A stretch of DNA of 34,472 bases from Syntrophaceae bacterium UBA5744 (GTDB taxonomy: Bacteria > Desulfobacterota > Syntrophia > Syntrophales > UBA2192): the NCBI GenBank assembly GCA_002419215.1, contig DIFQ01000074.1, positions 1 to 34,472 of the forward strand, written 5' to 3'. Within the stretch, counting starts at the first letter, position 1; the number at the start of each line of letters is the position of its first letter. Under the pieces are notes generated by a model, which saw only the letters and a program-made list of their open reading frames with translations, did no database searches and was not told where the DNA came from. Below are positions 17,929-24,999 of the stretch, one piece after another. A program made the position numbers and the translations under genes.

Positions 17929-20611
17929 CCTCGTCCCAGTTCTTCCCTGCCGCAATCTCGACCTTGAGGGGCACGCGCAGTTTCACGACCCCTTCCATCT
18001 CGCGCTTCACGAGGGCCATGATGTCGTCCTTTTCGGCCTCGGGAGCCTCGATGACGAGTTCGTCGTGGACCTGCATGATCATGCTTGCCTTCCGGTGGCG
18101 CTTCTTCAGGAGGTTGTGCAGGTTGATCATGGCGACCTTGATGAGATCGGCCGCCGTTCCCTGGATGGGCGCGTTGATGGCGGTGCGCTCGGCGAACTGG
18201 CGAATGGCCGCATTGGAACTGGCGATCTCGGGGATATAGCGCCGGCGGTTCAGCAGCGTGCAGACGTACTTGTCCCGCCGGGCATTCTCGAGGATCTCGT
18301 CGAGGAATCTCCGGACCCCCCTGTAGCGGTCGAAGTAATTGTCGATGTATTCCTTGGCCTCGGCCTGGCCGATCCCGAGCTCCTTCGAGAGCCCGAAGGG
18401 GCTCATCCCGTAGATGACGCCGAAGTTGATGACCTTGGCCCGCCTGCGCATGTCCGGGCTGACCATCTCGGGAAAGACGCCGAAGAGGGCCGATGCGGTG
18501 CGGGTGTGGATGTCCTCCCCCGCGTCGAAGACCTCGATCAGGGCTTCGTCGCCCGAGAGGTGCGCAAGCACGTGCAGCTCGATCTGGGAGTAGTCGGCCG
18601 AGACCAGCACGGAGCCCGGAGGCGCGATGAAGGCCTGGCGGATGCGCCGGCCCTCGGGGGTGCGGATGGGGATGTTCTGGAGGTTGGGGTTGCTGCTCGA
18701 GAGTCGCCCCGTGGCCGTCACGGTCTGGTTGTAGGAGGTGTGGATCCGTCCCGTCTGCGGGTGCACCATGGCCGGGAGGGCATCGACGTAGGTCGATTTG
18801 AGCTTCGAGATGCTCCGGTAGGCCAGGATCTCCGCGGGCAGTTCGTGCGTCTGGGCGAGCGCCGTGAGGACGTCCACGTCCGTGGAGTACCCCTCCTTGG
18901 TCTTGCGGCCCTTCGCGAGCTTCAGCTTGTCGAAAAGGACGACCTGGAGCTGCTTGGGCGAGTTGATGTTGAAGCGCTCGCCGGCGAGTTTGTAGATCCG
19001 GTCCTCCGACTGTGCCGTCAGGGTCTCGAACAGCTTCGACATGTCCCGCAGGAGATGAAGGTCCACGAGGACCCCTCTCTGCTCCATGTCGGAGAGCACC
19101 TCCACGAGCGGCATCTCCACCTGCTCGAAAAGATCGGCCAGCCCCAGGTCCCGGACCTTTGTGGCGACGGCGGGGCAGAGCCTCAACACCGCCTCGGCGC
19201 GCTGGCCCGCGTATTCCTTCATGCGCTCGGGATCCACATCCGCCGGCGACAGGGCCCTGGCGCCGCTGCCCAGGATCTCCTTTGCGGGGATCAGCTCGCG
19301 GTCCAGGAATTCCCTGGCCGCCTCGACGAGATCATGGCTCTTCTTCGAGGGGTTGAGAAGGTAGGAGCCTATCATGGCGTCGCTGCCCATCCCCCGAAGG
19401 GGTATGCCCAGGCGGGCGAAGACGATGAGCGTGTTCTTCAGGTCGTGACCGTGCTTGAGGATCTTCTCGTTGCAGAGAACCGCGGAAAGCTCCTTGAGGG
19501 CGTGGTCTCGCCAGGGGGCCCCGCCATCGGGGCCTTTCCCGGCCTGGAGGGGGATGTAAAAGGCCTCGCCGGCCTCGAGCGACAGGGCGATCCCCGCCAG
19601 CTCGGCGTACATGGGATACTCCGAGGTGAGCTCCAGGTGCAGGGCGCACTGGCCCGCCTTCTCGATGCGCCGGATCAGACCATGCAGGGCCTCCGCGGTC
19701 GTGACGAGCTCGTTTCGACCGCTCGAGGCCCGGTCGCGGACCTCCAGGTCCTGGACGAGCGACGAGAACTCCATCTCCTTGAAGATGGCCTTCAGGGCCT
19801 CCCGATCGGGGCCCTCGTAGCGGGCACTCTCCAGGGCGAGATCGACATCGGCGTCGGTCTTCACGACGGCAAGCTCGCGGGACAGACGGGCCTGGTCGGC
19901 ATTCTCAATGAGGGCCTTCCGGACCCGTTCGTTCCGGATTTTTCCGACGTTCCGCAGAACCCCTTCGACGGAGCCGTATTCCTTGATCAGTTGCAGGGCC
20001 GTCTTGGGGCCCACGCCGGGGACCCCGGGGATATTGTCCGACGTGTCGCCCATGAGGCCCAGGACTTCGGCCACCCGGTCGGGGCCGACGCCGAAACGCT
20101 CCTCGACGCCTGCCCGATCATAAGTCTTGTCCTTCATCGTGTCGATCATGACCACGTCGCCGGAGACGAGCTGCATGAGGTCCTTGTCGCCGGAGACGAT
20201 GACGACCTGCGCCCCTTCCGCCGCGAATTTATGGGCCAGGGTGCCGATCACATCGTCGGCCTCGATGCCCCCGATCTCGAGCAGCGGGATGCGGTAGGCC
20301 CGGACGAGGTTCTTGATCACGCCGATCTGGGGCTTCAGCTCGTCGGGCATGGGCTTGCGGTGGGCCTTGTACTCCCCGTAGGCCTCGTTGCGGAACGTGG
20401 GTCCCCTGGCGTCGAAGACGACGGCGATGTGCTCGGGCTTGCGGTCGCGCAGGAGCTTGGCGAGCATGTTGTTGAAGCCGAATACGGCGTTTGTCGGGAC
20501 CCCCCGCGAGTTGGCGAGCCCCTGGATGGCGAAGAACGCCCTGTATACGTAGTTGCTGCCGTCGATGAAATAAATGGTCGGCTTCTTCTTTTCGGTCATC
20601 GGAGATTCCAT
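17921..20611 (-). CDS. polA: DNA polymerase I
   Basis: PolA fills gaps and removes RNA primers and damaged strands. The 896-residue protein has a 5'-3' exonuclease domain (1 to about 290; IYFIDGSNYVYRAFFAIQGL, MGDTSDNIPGVPGVG), a 3'-5' exonuclease-like domain (about 305-500) and the polymerase domain with motif A (DYSQIELHVLAHLSGD), motif B (RRAKVINFGVIYG) and motif C (MQVHDELVIEA). In the 3'-5' domain the catalytic acidic residues look lost: the usual DTE is HLE (ALHLELTS), the Asp after NLKY is replaced in HDLKNTL, and the late YxxxDA Asp is missing (YAGQRAEAV). It is probably not proofreading. The start may instead be the ATG at 20599 (MTEKKK). It lies downstream of the heme genes, separated by a heptad hairpin. 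Confidence 0.96.
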   Translation of the reverse strand: MESPMTEKKKPTIYFIDGSNYVYRAFFAIQGLANSRGVPTNAVFGFNNMLAKLLRDRKPEHIAVVFDARGPTFRNEAYGEYKAHRKPMPDELKPQIGVIKNLVRAYRIPLLEIGGIEADDVIGTLAHKFAAEGAQVVIVSGDKDLMQLVSGDVVMIDTMKDKTYDRAGVEERFGVGPDRVAEVLGLMGDTSDNIPGVPGVGPKTALQLIKEYGSVEGVLRNVGKIRNERVRKALIENADQARLSRELAVVKTDADVDLALESARYEGPDREALKAIFKEMEFSSLVQDLEVRDRASSGRNELVTTAEALHGLIRRIEKAGQCALHLELTSEYPMYAELAGIALSLEAGEAFYIPLQAGKGPDGGAPWRDHALKELSAVLCNEKILKHGHDLKNTLIVFARLGIPLRGMGSDAMIGSYLLNPSKKSHDLVEAAREFLDRELIPAKEILGSGARALSPADVDPERMKEYAGQRAEAVLRLCPAVATKVRDLGLADLFEQVEMPLVEVLSDMEQRGVLVDLHLLRDMSKLFETLTAQSEDRIYKLAGERFNINSPKQLQVVLFDKLKLAKGRKTKEGYSTDVDVLTALAQTHELPAEILAYRSISKLKSTYVDALPAMVHPQTGRIHTSYNQTVTATGRLSSSNPNLQNIPIRTPEGRRIRQAFIAPPGSVLVSADYSQIELHVLAHLSGDEALIEVFDAGEDIHTRTASALFGVFPEMVSPDMRRRAKVINFGVIYGMSPFGLSKELGIGQAEAKEYIDNYFDRYRGVRRFLDEILENARRDKYVCTLLNRRRYIPEIASSNAAIRQFAERTAINAPIQGTAADLIKVAMINLHNLLKKRHRKASMIMQVHDELVIEAPEAEKDDIMALVKREMEGVVKLRVPLKVEIAAGKNWDEAH

Positions 20612-20652
20612 CCAGTCGGCGTGGACTGAGGGGCATCAAAGAGCCCGCAGCC

Positions 20653-20707
20653 ATCAGTCTACAGCCGACAGTAAAGATCTGCTGGCTGTTGGCTGTCGGC
20701 TGTCGGC
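20653..20707. repeat. Heptad repeat hairpin between ahbA/B and polA
   Basis: Left arm ATCAGTC, TACAGCC, GACAGTA; right arm TGCTGGC, TGTTGGC and TGTCGGC twice. ACAGCCGACAG and CTGTCGGCTGT are perfectly complementary. It is the same unit as the array at 2358-2482, 18 kb away, and ends 8 bp from the ahbA/B stop codon. Confidence 0.85.
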
Positions 20708-20714
20708 TCATTTT

Positions 20715-21161
20715 TCACAGTTCAAAGGTGGCGTTGATCTTGAACGTCCTCTCGGCGGGCATGCTGATCACGTCGGTGATGCCCGTCCTCTGCCGGATCT
20801 CGGCGAGGGCCTTCTCGAGCACATCGGGGTTCGGGGCGATAAAGGTGAACCAGATGTTGTACTCGTGGCTCCTCCGGTAGTTGTGGGTCACGCCGGGGTA
20901 GCCGTTCACGACTTCCACGAAGGACCGTACCTGATTCTCCGGCACCCGGGCTGCACAGAGGGTGCTCGCGTAGCCAAGCTTGCGCGAGTCGAAGACAGCC
21001 CCGATCCGGCGGATGACACCGCTGTCCTTGAGGCGTTTCACGCGCTCGAGGACTTCGTCACCGGAAATCCCCAGCTCCGCACCCACGGCGTCGAAGGGCT
21101 CCGGCACGACGGGAAAGCGGGCCTGGAGAATGTTCAGAATTTTTTTATCGACTGCGTCCAT
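20715..21161 (-). CDS. ahbA/B: Siroheme decarboxylase subunit (AhbA/AhbB, Lrp/AsnC-like)
   Basis: AhbA and AhbB jointly decarboxylate siroheme to 12,18-didecarboxysiroheme in the alternative heme pathway. The 148-residue protein has an N-terminal winged-HTH-like part (DKKILNILQARFP, GVIRRIGAVFDSRKLGY) and a C-terminal AsnC-like part with the family signature YPGVTHNYRRSHEYNIWFTF. Its place beside ahbD, hemB and ahbC, and this signature, separate it from ordinary Lrp regulators. I cannot decide between A and B; the STLCAARVPEN stretch leans to AhbA. Only one subunit gene is present in the window. No clear ribosome-binding site precedes the ATG at 21161. Confidence 0.87.
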   Translation of the reverse strand: MDAVDKKILNILQARFPVVPEPFDAVGAELGISGDEVLERVKRLKDSGVIRRIGAVFDSRKLGYASTLCAARVPENQVRSFVEVVNGYPGVTHNYRRSHEYNIWFTFIAPNPDVLEKALAEIRQRTGITDVISMPAERTFKINATFEL

Positions 21162-21166
21162 AAAAA

Positions 21167-21276
21167 AGGGTCTAGGGTCTTGGGTATAGGGTATAGGGTC
21201 CGAAGGTACTCGAGAAATTTTTATGAAACAAAATCTGTTTCCTTCCCGATACCCGAGCCCCGATACCCGATTCCCT
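21167..21276. repeat. AGGGTAT/ATACCCG heptad hairpin
   Basis: Left arm 21167-21201: five heptads (AGGGTCT twice, TGGGTAT, AGGGTAT, AGGGTCC). Right arm 21243-21276: TTCCCG, ATACCCG twice, AGCCCCG and ATTCCCT. The arms are complementary, and the loop holds a smaller perfect stem (GAAACA and TGTTTC). The whole structure fills the ahbD-ahbA/B gap. Confidence 0.85.
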
Positions 21277-21287
21277 GTTTTTCCCGG

Positions 21288-22400
21288 TCACTTCTTCCGG
21301 GGTTCGTAAACACACAGCGGCTCTTCGGCCAGGTAGTCTCCCGTCTTCTCGTAGGCCCGGGCCCGGCAGCCGCCGCAGACGGTGACAAACTCGCACCGGC
21401 CGCACTTGCCGCCGTATTTCCGCAGGTCCCGCAGGTCGCGGAAAATCTCCGAGTGTTTCCAGATCTCCTCGAAGGGCTTCTCCTCGAGCTGCCCGCAGTC
21501 GAGTTCGAGGTACCCGCAAGGCTGCACCTGGCCCCGGTGCGAAATGAAGACAAAGGAGCTCCCGCCGAGACAGCCCCGTGTCATGGCGTGAAGGGGGTTT
21601 TCGGGAAGGGCCTTTTGCGCCCTCTCCTTTTTGCGCTGGTGATAGATGCGGTAGAAGTGCGGTGCACAGGTGGCCTTGAGCTGCATGGGGCAGGTCAGAC
21701 CCGCCTCGTAGAACCACTCCAGGGTCTTTTCGTAATCATCCGGCGAGATGGCCTGGTGGGCCATTTCCTTCCCCCGGCCCGTCGGGACGAGGAGGAAGAT
21801 GTGGTGGGCCGCGGCCCCGAGCTTCTGCGCCAGGTCCTGCAGACCCTCGATCTGGCCGAGATTCAGCCGGGTGATCGTCGTGTTCACCTGGAACTCGACG
21901 CCGGCGCGCTTCAGGGCCTCGATGCCGGAAAGAGCCCCCTCGAAGGCGCCGGGAACCTGGCGAAACGCGTCGTGCCGCGCGGCGTCGATCCCGTCGAGGC
22001 TGATGCTTACGCGCCGGATGCCGGCATCGCGGATTTTACCCGCCGTCGCATCATCGACGAGCGTCCCGTTGGTGGCCATGACCATCCGGAGGCCCTTCGC
22101 GTCGCCGTAGGCGGCGATTTCGAAGATGTCCGGGCGCAGCAGCGGCTCGCCCCCCGTGAGGATGATGACCGGCTGGCTGAAAGCGGCAATCTCGTCGAGG
22201 AGCCGCAGGCAGCGTCCCGTGTCCAGCTCCCCCTCGTAGGGGCCGCAAGCGGAGGAGGCGCGGCAATGCACACAGGCGAGGTTGCAGCTTCGCGTCACCT
22301 CCCAGGCCACCATGCGCAGCGTGCCGGGCAGGATCATGCGATCACCTTGGGGGCCACCCAAGCCGGGATGCCCGTATTTTTGTTTTTCTTCCAGCTTCAT
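21288..22400 (-). CDS. ahbD: AhbD heme synthase, radical SAM (Fe-coproporphyrin III decarboxylase)
   Basis: AhbD oxidatively decarboxylates two propionates of Fe-coproporphyrin III to give heme b, the last step of the siroheme route. The 370-residue protein has the radical-SAM cysteines C39, C43 and C46 (TRSCNLACVHC), TGGEP, NGTLVDD and SISLDGIDAARHDAFR, then a heme-family region (HIFLLVPTGRGKEMA, LKATCAPHFYRI) and a SPASM-type cysteine-rich C-terminus (CGRCEFVTVCGGCRARAY) for auxiliary clusters. Length and motif order match known AhbD. The ATG at 22400 lacks a strong ribosome-binding site, and M22 is an alternative start. It lies between ahbA/B and hemB. Confidence 0.93.
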   Translation of the reverse strand: MKLEEKQKYGHPGLGGPQGDRMILPGTLRMVAWEVTRSCNLACVHCRASSACGPYEGELDTGRCLRLLDEIAAFSQPVIILTGGEPLLRPDIFEIAAYGDAKGLRMVMATNGTLVDDATAGKIRDAGIRRVSISLDGIDAARHDAFRQVPGAFEGALSGIEALKRAGVEFQVNTTITRLNLGQIEGLQDLAQKLGAAAHHIFLLVPTGRGKEMAHQAISPDDYEKTLEWFYEAGLTCPMQLKATCAPHFYRIYHQRKKERAQKALPENPLHAMTRGCLGGSSFVFISHRGQVQPCGYLELDCGQLEEKPFEEIWKHSEIFRDLRDLRKYGGKCGRCEFVTVCGGCRARAYEKTGDYLAEEPLCVYEPRKK

Positions 22401-22416
22401 GCTATTTGGCGTCGGG

Positions 22417-22510
22417 AATATTGGAATACTGTAATGTTGGAATGATGGGCACGGAAATTAGTCTTAATACCCAATATTCCATTTTTCCATTACTCCATCA
22501 TTCCGTTCTC
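22417..22510. repeat. Octamer repeat hairpin between hemB and ahbD
   Basis: Left arm 22417-22448: AATATTGG, AATACTGT, AATGTTGG, AATGATGG. Right arm 22471-22510: CCAATATT, CCATTTTT, CCATTACT, CCATCATT, CCGTTCTC. The arms are complementary in register. The right arm ends one base before the hemB stop codon at 22512. Confidence 0.87.
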
Positions 22511-22511
22511 A

Positions 22512-23486
22512 TTACTTCTGCAGCAGCTTCGCCGCCTCCGGCGCAAAGTAGGTGAGGATGATGTCCGCACCGGCTCGCTTGATGGCCGTGAGCGACTCCA
22601 GCATGGCGCGCTCGCCATCAAGCCAGCCCATCTGGGCCGCGGCCTTGATCATGGCGAACTCGCCGCTCACGTTGTAGGCCGCGATGGGGTGATCGAATTC
22701 TTCCCGGGCCCGGCGGATGATGTCCAGATAGGGAAGCGCCGGCTTGACCATGATGATGTCGGCTCCCTCCTCGATGTCGAGGCCGATCTCTCGCATGGCC
22801 TCGTCGCTGTTGGCCGGGTCCATCTGGTAGCCCTTGCGGTCCCCGAACTGCGGGGCGCTCTCGGCGGCCTCGCGGAACGGCCCGTAGAAGCAGGAGGCGT
22901 ACTTGGCCGAGTAGGCCATGATGGGGGTGTTTTCGAGGCCCGCCTCGTCGAGGCCATCGCGGATGGCCTCGATCTGGCCGTCCATCATGGCCGAGGGGGC
23001 CACGATGTCGGCGCCGGCCTTTGCCTGAGAAACGGCCGTCTCCGCCAGCATCTCCAGGGTGGCATCGTTGTCCACGTCGCCATCCTTGAGGCACCCGCAG
23101 TGGCCGTGGCTCGTGTATTCGCAGAAGCACAGGTCGGCGATGACGAGGATGTCGGGAACCTTGTCCTTGATCTCCCTGGTGGCCCGCTGAATGATCCCGT
23201 CCTTCCTGAAGGCGCCCGTGGCGTTTTCATCCTTTTCGTCGGGGATGCCGAAAAGCAGGACAGCCGGGATGCCCAGATCCTTTGCGGCCTTCACCTCCTT
23301 GAGAAGATGATCGACCGACATCTGGAAATTGCCGGGCATGGAGGTGATCGGCTTTTTCACGCCCTTGCCCTCGACGGCGAACAGGGGGTAGACGAGATCA
23401 TCGACGGAGAGCTTCGTCTCCCGGATGAGCCTTCGCAGATTTTCATTTTTCCTCAACCGCCTGGGTCTGTATGCCGGAAAAAACAT
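22512..23486 (-). CDS. hemB: Delta-aminolevulinic acid dehydratase (porphobilinogen synthase)
   Basis: HemB condenses two 5-aminolevulinate molecules to porphobilinogen. The 324-residue protein has both Schiff-base lysines, K195 (AYSAKYASCFYGPF) and K248 (IIMVKPALPYLD), and the zinc-type cysteine cluster C120, C122 and C130 (DLCFCEYTSHGHCG), indicating a zinc-dependent enzyme. Full family length. GGAGGGG lies five bases ahead of the ATG at 23486. It is the third enzyme of the trunk pathway and sits between ahbC and ahbD. A nonamer array lies directly upstream. Confidence 0.98.
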   Translation of the reverse strand: MFFPAYRPRRLRKNENLRRLIRETKLSVDDLVYPLFAVEGKGVKKPITSMPGNFQMSVDHLLKEVKAAKDLGIPAVLLFGIPDEKDENATGAFRKDGIIQRATREIKDKVPDILVIADLCFCEYTSHGHCGCLKDGDVDNDATLEMLAETAVSQAKAGADIVAPSAMMDGQIEAIRDGLDEAGLENTPIMAYSAKYASCFYGPFREAAESAPQFGDRKGYQMDPANSDEAMREIGLDIEEGADIIMVKPALPYLDIIRRAREEFDHPIAAYNVSGEFAMIKAAAQMGWLDGERAMLESLTAIKRAGADIILTYFAPEAAKLLQK

Positions 23487-23503
23487 GGTTTCCCCTCCAA
23501 TCT

Positions 23504-23548
23504 GGTCTATTCGGTCTGTCCCGTCTATTCAGTCTGTTCAGTCTATTC
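23504..23548. repeat. GTCTATTC nonamer array upstream of hemB
   Basis: Five tandem 9-bp units: GGTCTATTC, GGTCTGTCC, CGTCTATTC, AGTCTGTTC, AGTCTATTC. A/G alternates at the sixth position. It lies just upstream of the hemB ribosome-binding site. The array at 7872-7916 is built of a closely related unit in the other orientation. Confidence 0.87.
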
Positions 23549-23558
23549 CGCCCAAGAA

Positions 23559-23648
23559 GTCATTGCGAGGAACGAAGAGACGAAGCAATCTCATAAATGC
23601 ATCTCAAACGTCGATTGCCACGCCTCGCGAGGCTCGGCTCGCAATGAC
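23559..23648. repeat. 90-bp palindromic intergenic element (GTCATTGCGAG ends)
   Basis: Perfect 11-bp terminal inverted repeats, GTCATTGCGAG and CTCGCAATGAC, enclose sub-terminal arms (GAAGCAATCT, GATTGCC) and an inner CCTCGCGAGG palindrome. Elements with these ends recur in intergenic DNA of many bacteria, so this is probably a dispersed MITE/REP-like element. No coding capacity. Confidence 0.75.
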
Positions 23649-23695
23649 ACTTTTATTTTAACTCTTCACTCAGACACTGAGACACTTCTTCTCAC

Positions 23696-24883
23696 TCATG
23701 GCACTTTCTTTATCTCTTCCTCCGTCAGGTAGCACGCCGGGTCGGCGGCCCATACATCGCCCGTGACGGCCTCGGCGCGGGCACGGAAGTTCCCTCCGCA
23801 GACCTCGAGCCAGCGGCACGCGGCGCAGCGCCCCTTCACGTGAGGCTTCTTGTCTTTCATCTTCGCGAGGAGTTCATGGGACGGGTCGAGCCAGATCTCG
23901 CTGAAGGGCCTATCCTTCACGTTCCCGAAGCTATGAATGCGCCAGAACTGGTCGGCGTGGACCGCGCCGTCCCAGCTCACGCAGCCGATCCCGTGGCCCG
24001 AGCTGTTGCCCTCGTTCATCCGGAGAAGCTCGAGGACCTCCGCGGCGCGCTCGGGGTCTTCCCGCAGGAGGCGAAGATAGACGTAGGGCCCGTCGGCATG
24101 GTTGTCCACGGTGAGAACCTCTTTTTCGATCCCGCGGTCGAAGAGATCCCTTGTGCGGTCCATGATGAGATCGACGAGCTGCCTGGTCTCCTCGTGGGTG
24201 AGGTCCTCCTCGACGAGGGCCGAGCCGCGTCCCGAGTAGACCAGGTGATAGAAGCACACCCGGGGGATGTTTTCCTTCTCGATGAAGTCGAAGATGCCGG
24301 GGATCTCGCGCCAGTTCCTGCGGCTCACGGTGAAGCGGATGCCCACCTTGATCCCGGCGTCGCGGGCGTTGCGGATGCCCCGCAGCGTCCTGTCGAAGGC
24401 CCCCTTCACGCCCCGGAAATGATCGTGAACCTCCCGCATTCCGTCGAGGCTCACCCCGATGTAGGAGAGACCGATGTCGCTGAAGACCTTGGCCAGTTTC
24501 TTCGTGATGAGGGTCCCGTTCGTCGAGATGACGACGCGCATCCCCTTGTCGACGGCATGCTGAGCAAGCTCCGGCAGGTCCGGCCGCATGAGGGGCTCGC
24601 CGCCCGACAGCAGCAGCACGGGCGAGCCGAAGGCGGCCAGGTCGTCGATGAGCCGCTTGCCTTCCTGCGTCGTGAGCTCGTCGCTGTACAGGACATTCTG
24701 GGAGCTCGAATAGCAGTGGATGCACTTGAGGTTGCAGCGGCGCGTGACGTTCCAGACGACGACGGGGCGCTTGTCCTTCGAGAATTGCAGCAGGTGCGAG
24801 GGAAGCTTCGCCGAGTGGCGCCCGTAGCGCAAAACGTCGGCAGTCTCCACGGCACCGCAGTATAGTTTTGAAATCCCGATCAT
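23696..24883 (-). CDS. ahbC: AhbC, 12,18-didecarboxysiroheme deacetylase, radical SAM
   Basis: AhbC removes two acetate side chains from didecarboxysiroheme to give Fe-coproporphyrin III. The 395-residue protein opens with the AhbC/NirJ hallmark MIGISKLYCGAVETADVLRY, followed by HSAKLPSHLLQF, the radical-SAM cysteines C50, C54 and C57 (TRRCNLKCIHC), SGGEPLMRPDL, STNGTLI and a C-terminal SPASM-like cysteine set (CAACRWLEVCGGNFRARA). NirJ of heme d1 synthesis is the nearest alternative, but no nirDLGHEN or nirS genes are present and ahbD is adjacent, so AhbC is favoured. Start at 24883 with GGAACAGA upstream. It follows the cobA-hemD gene in the operon. Confidence 0.93.
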   Translation of the reverse strand: MIGISKLYCGAVETADVLRYGRHSAKLPSHLLQFSKDKRPVVVWNVTRRCNLKCIHCYSSSQNVLYSDELTTQEGKRLIDDLAAFGSPVLLLSGGEPLMRPDLPELAQHAVDKGMRVVISTNGTLITKKLAKVFSDIGLSYIGVSLDGMREVHDHFRGVKGAFDRTLRGIRNARDAGIKVGIRFTVSRRNWREIPGIFDFIEKENIPRVCFYHLVYSGRGSALVEEDLTHEETRQLVDLIMDRTRDLFDRGIEKEVLTVDNHADGPYVYLRLLREDPERAAEVLELLRMNEGNSSGHGIGCVSWDGAVHADQFWRIHSFGNVKDRPFSEIWLDPSHELLAKMKDKKPHVKGRCAACRWLEVCGGNFRARAEAVTGDVWAADPACYLTEEEIKKVP

Positions 24884-24952
24884 TCTGTTCCGTTCACTCC
24901 GAAAATATTTTCTAAAGGCCGTTCAAAAATGCCCGGATGCAGAGTGCTCACT

Positions 24953-24968
24953 CACCTTCTTACCTTCT
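24953..24968. repeat. Short CACCTTCT/TACCTTCT octamer pair
   Basis: Two octamers, CACCTTCT and TACCTTCT, lie between ahbC and the end of cobA-hemD. The unit is the same as in the hemC-hemA gap (27710-27741), 2.8 kb away. No complementary arm is visible here. Confidence 0.6.
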
Positions 24969-24999
24969 CTGTCGGATGAACACGCCCCCCGGTCAACAG

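Noticed and set aside
17873..20629. 918-residue open frame on the plus strand opposite polA
   Set aside because: It is the antisense frame of polA, kept open by high-GC codon usage; the product is unlike any known protein and has no ribosome-binding site.
20715..21161. Lrp/AsnC transcription regulator
   Set aside because: The THNYRRSHEYNIWFTF signature and operon context identify a siroheme decarboxylase subunit.
23696..24883. NirJ of heme d1 biosynthesis
   Set aside because: Similar in family, but the neighbours are ahbD, hemB and cobA-hemD and no other nir genes are present, so AhbC fits better.
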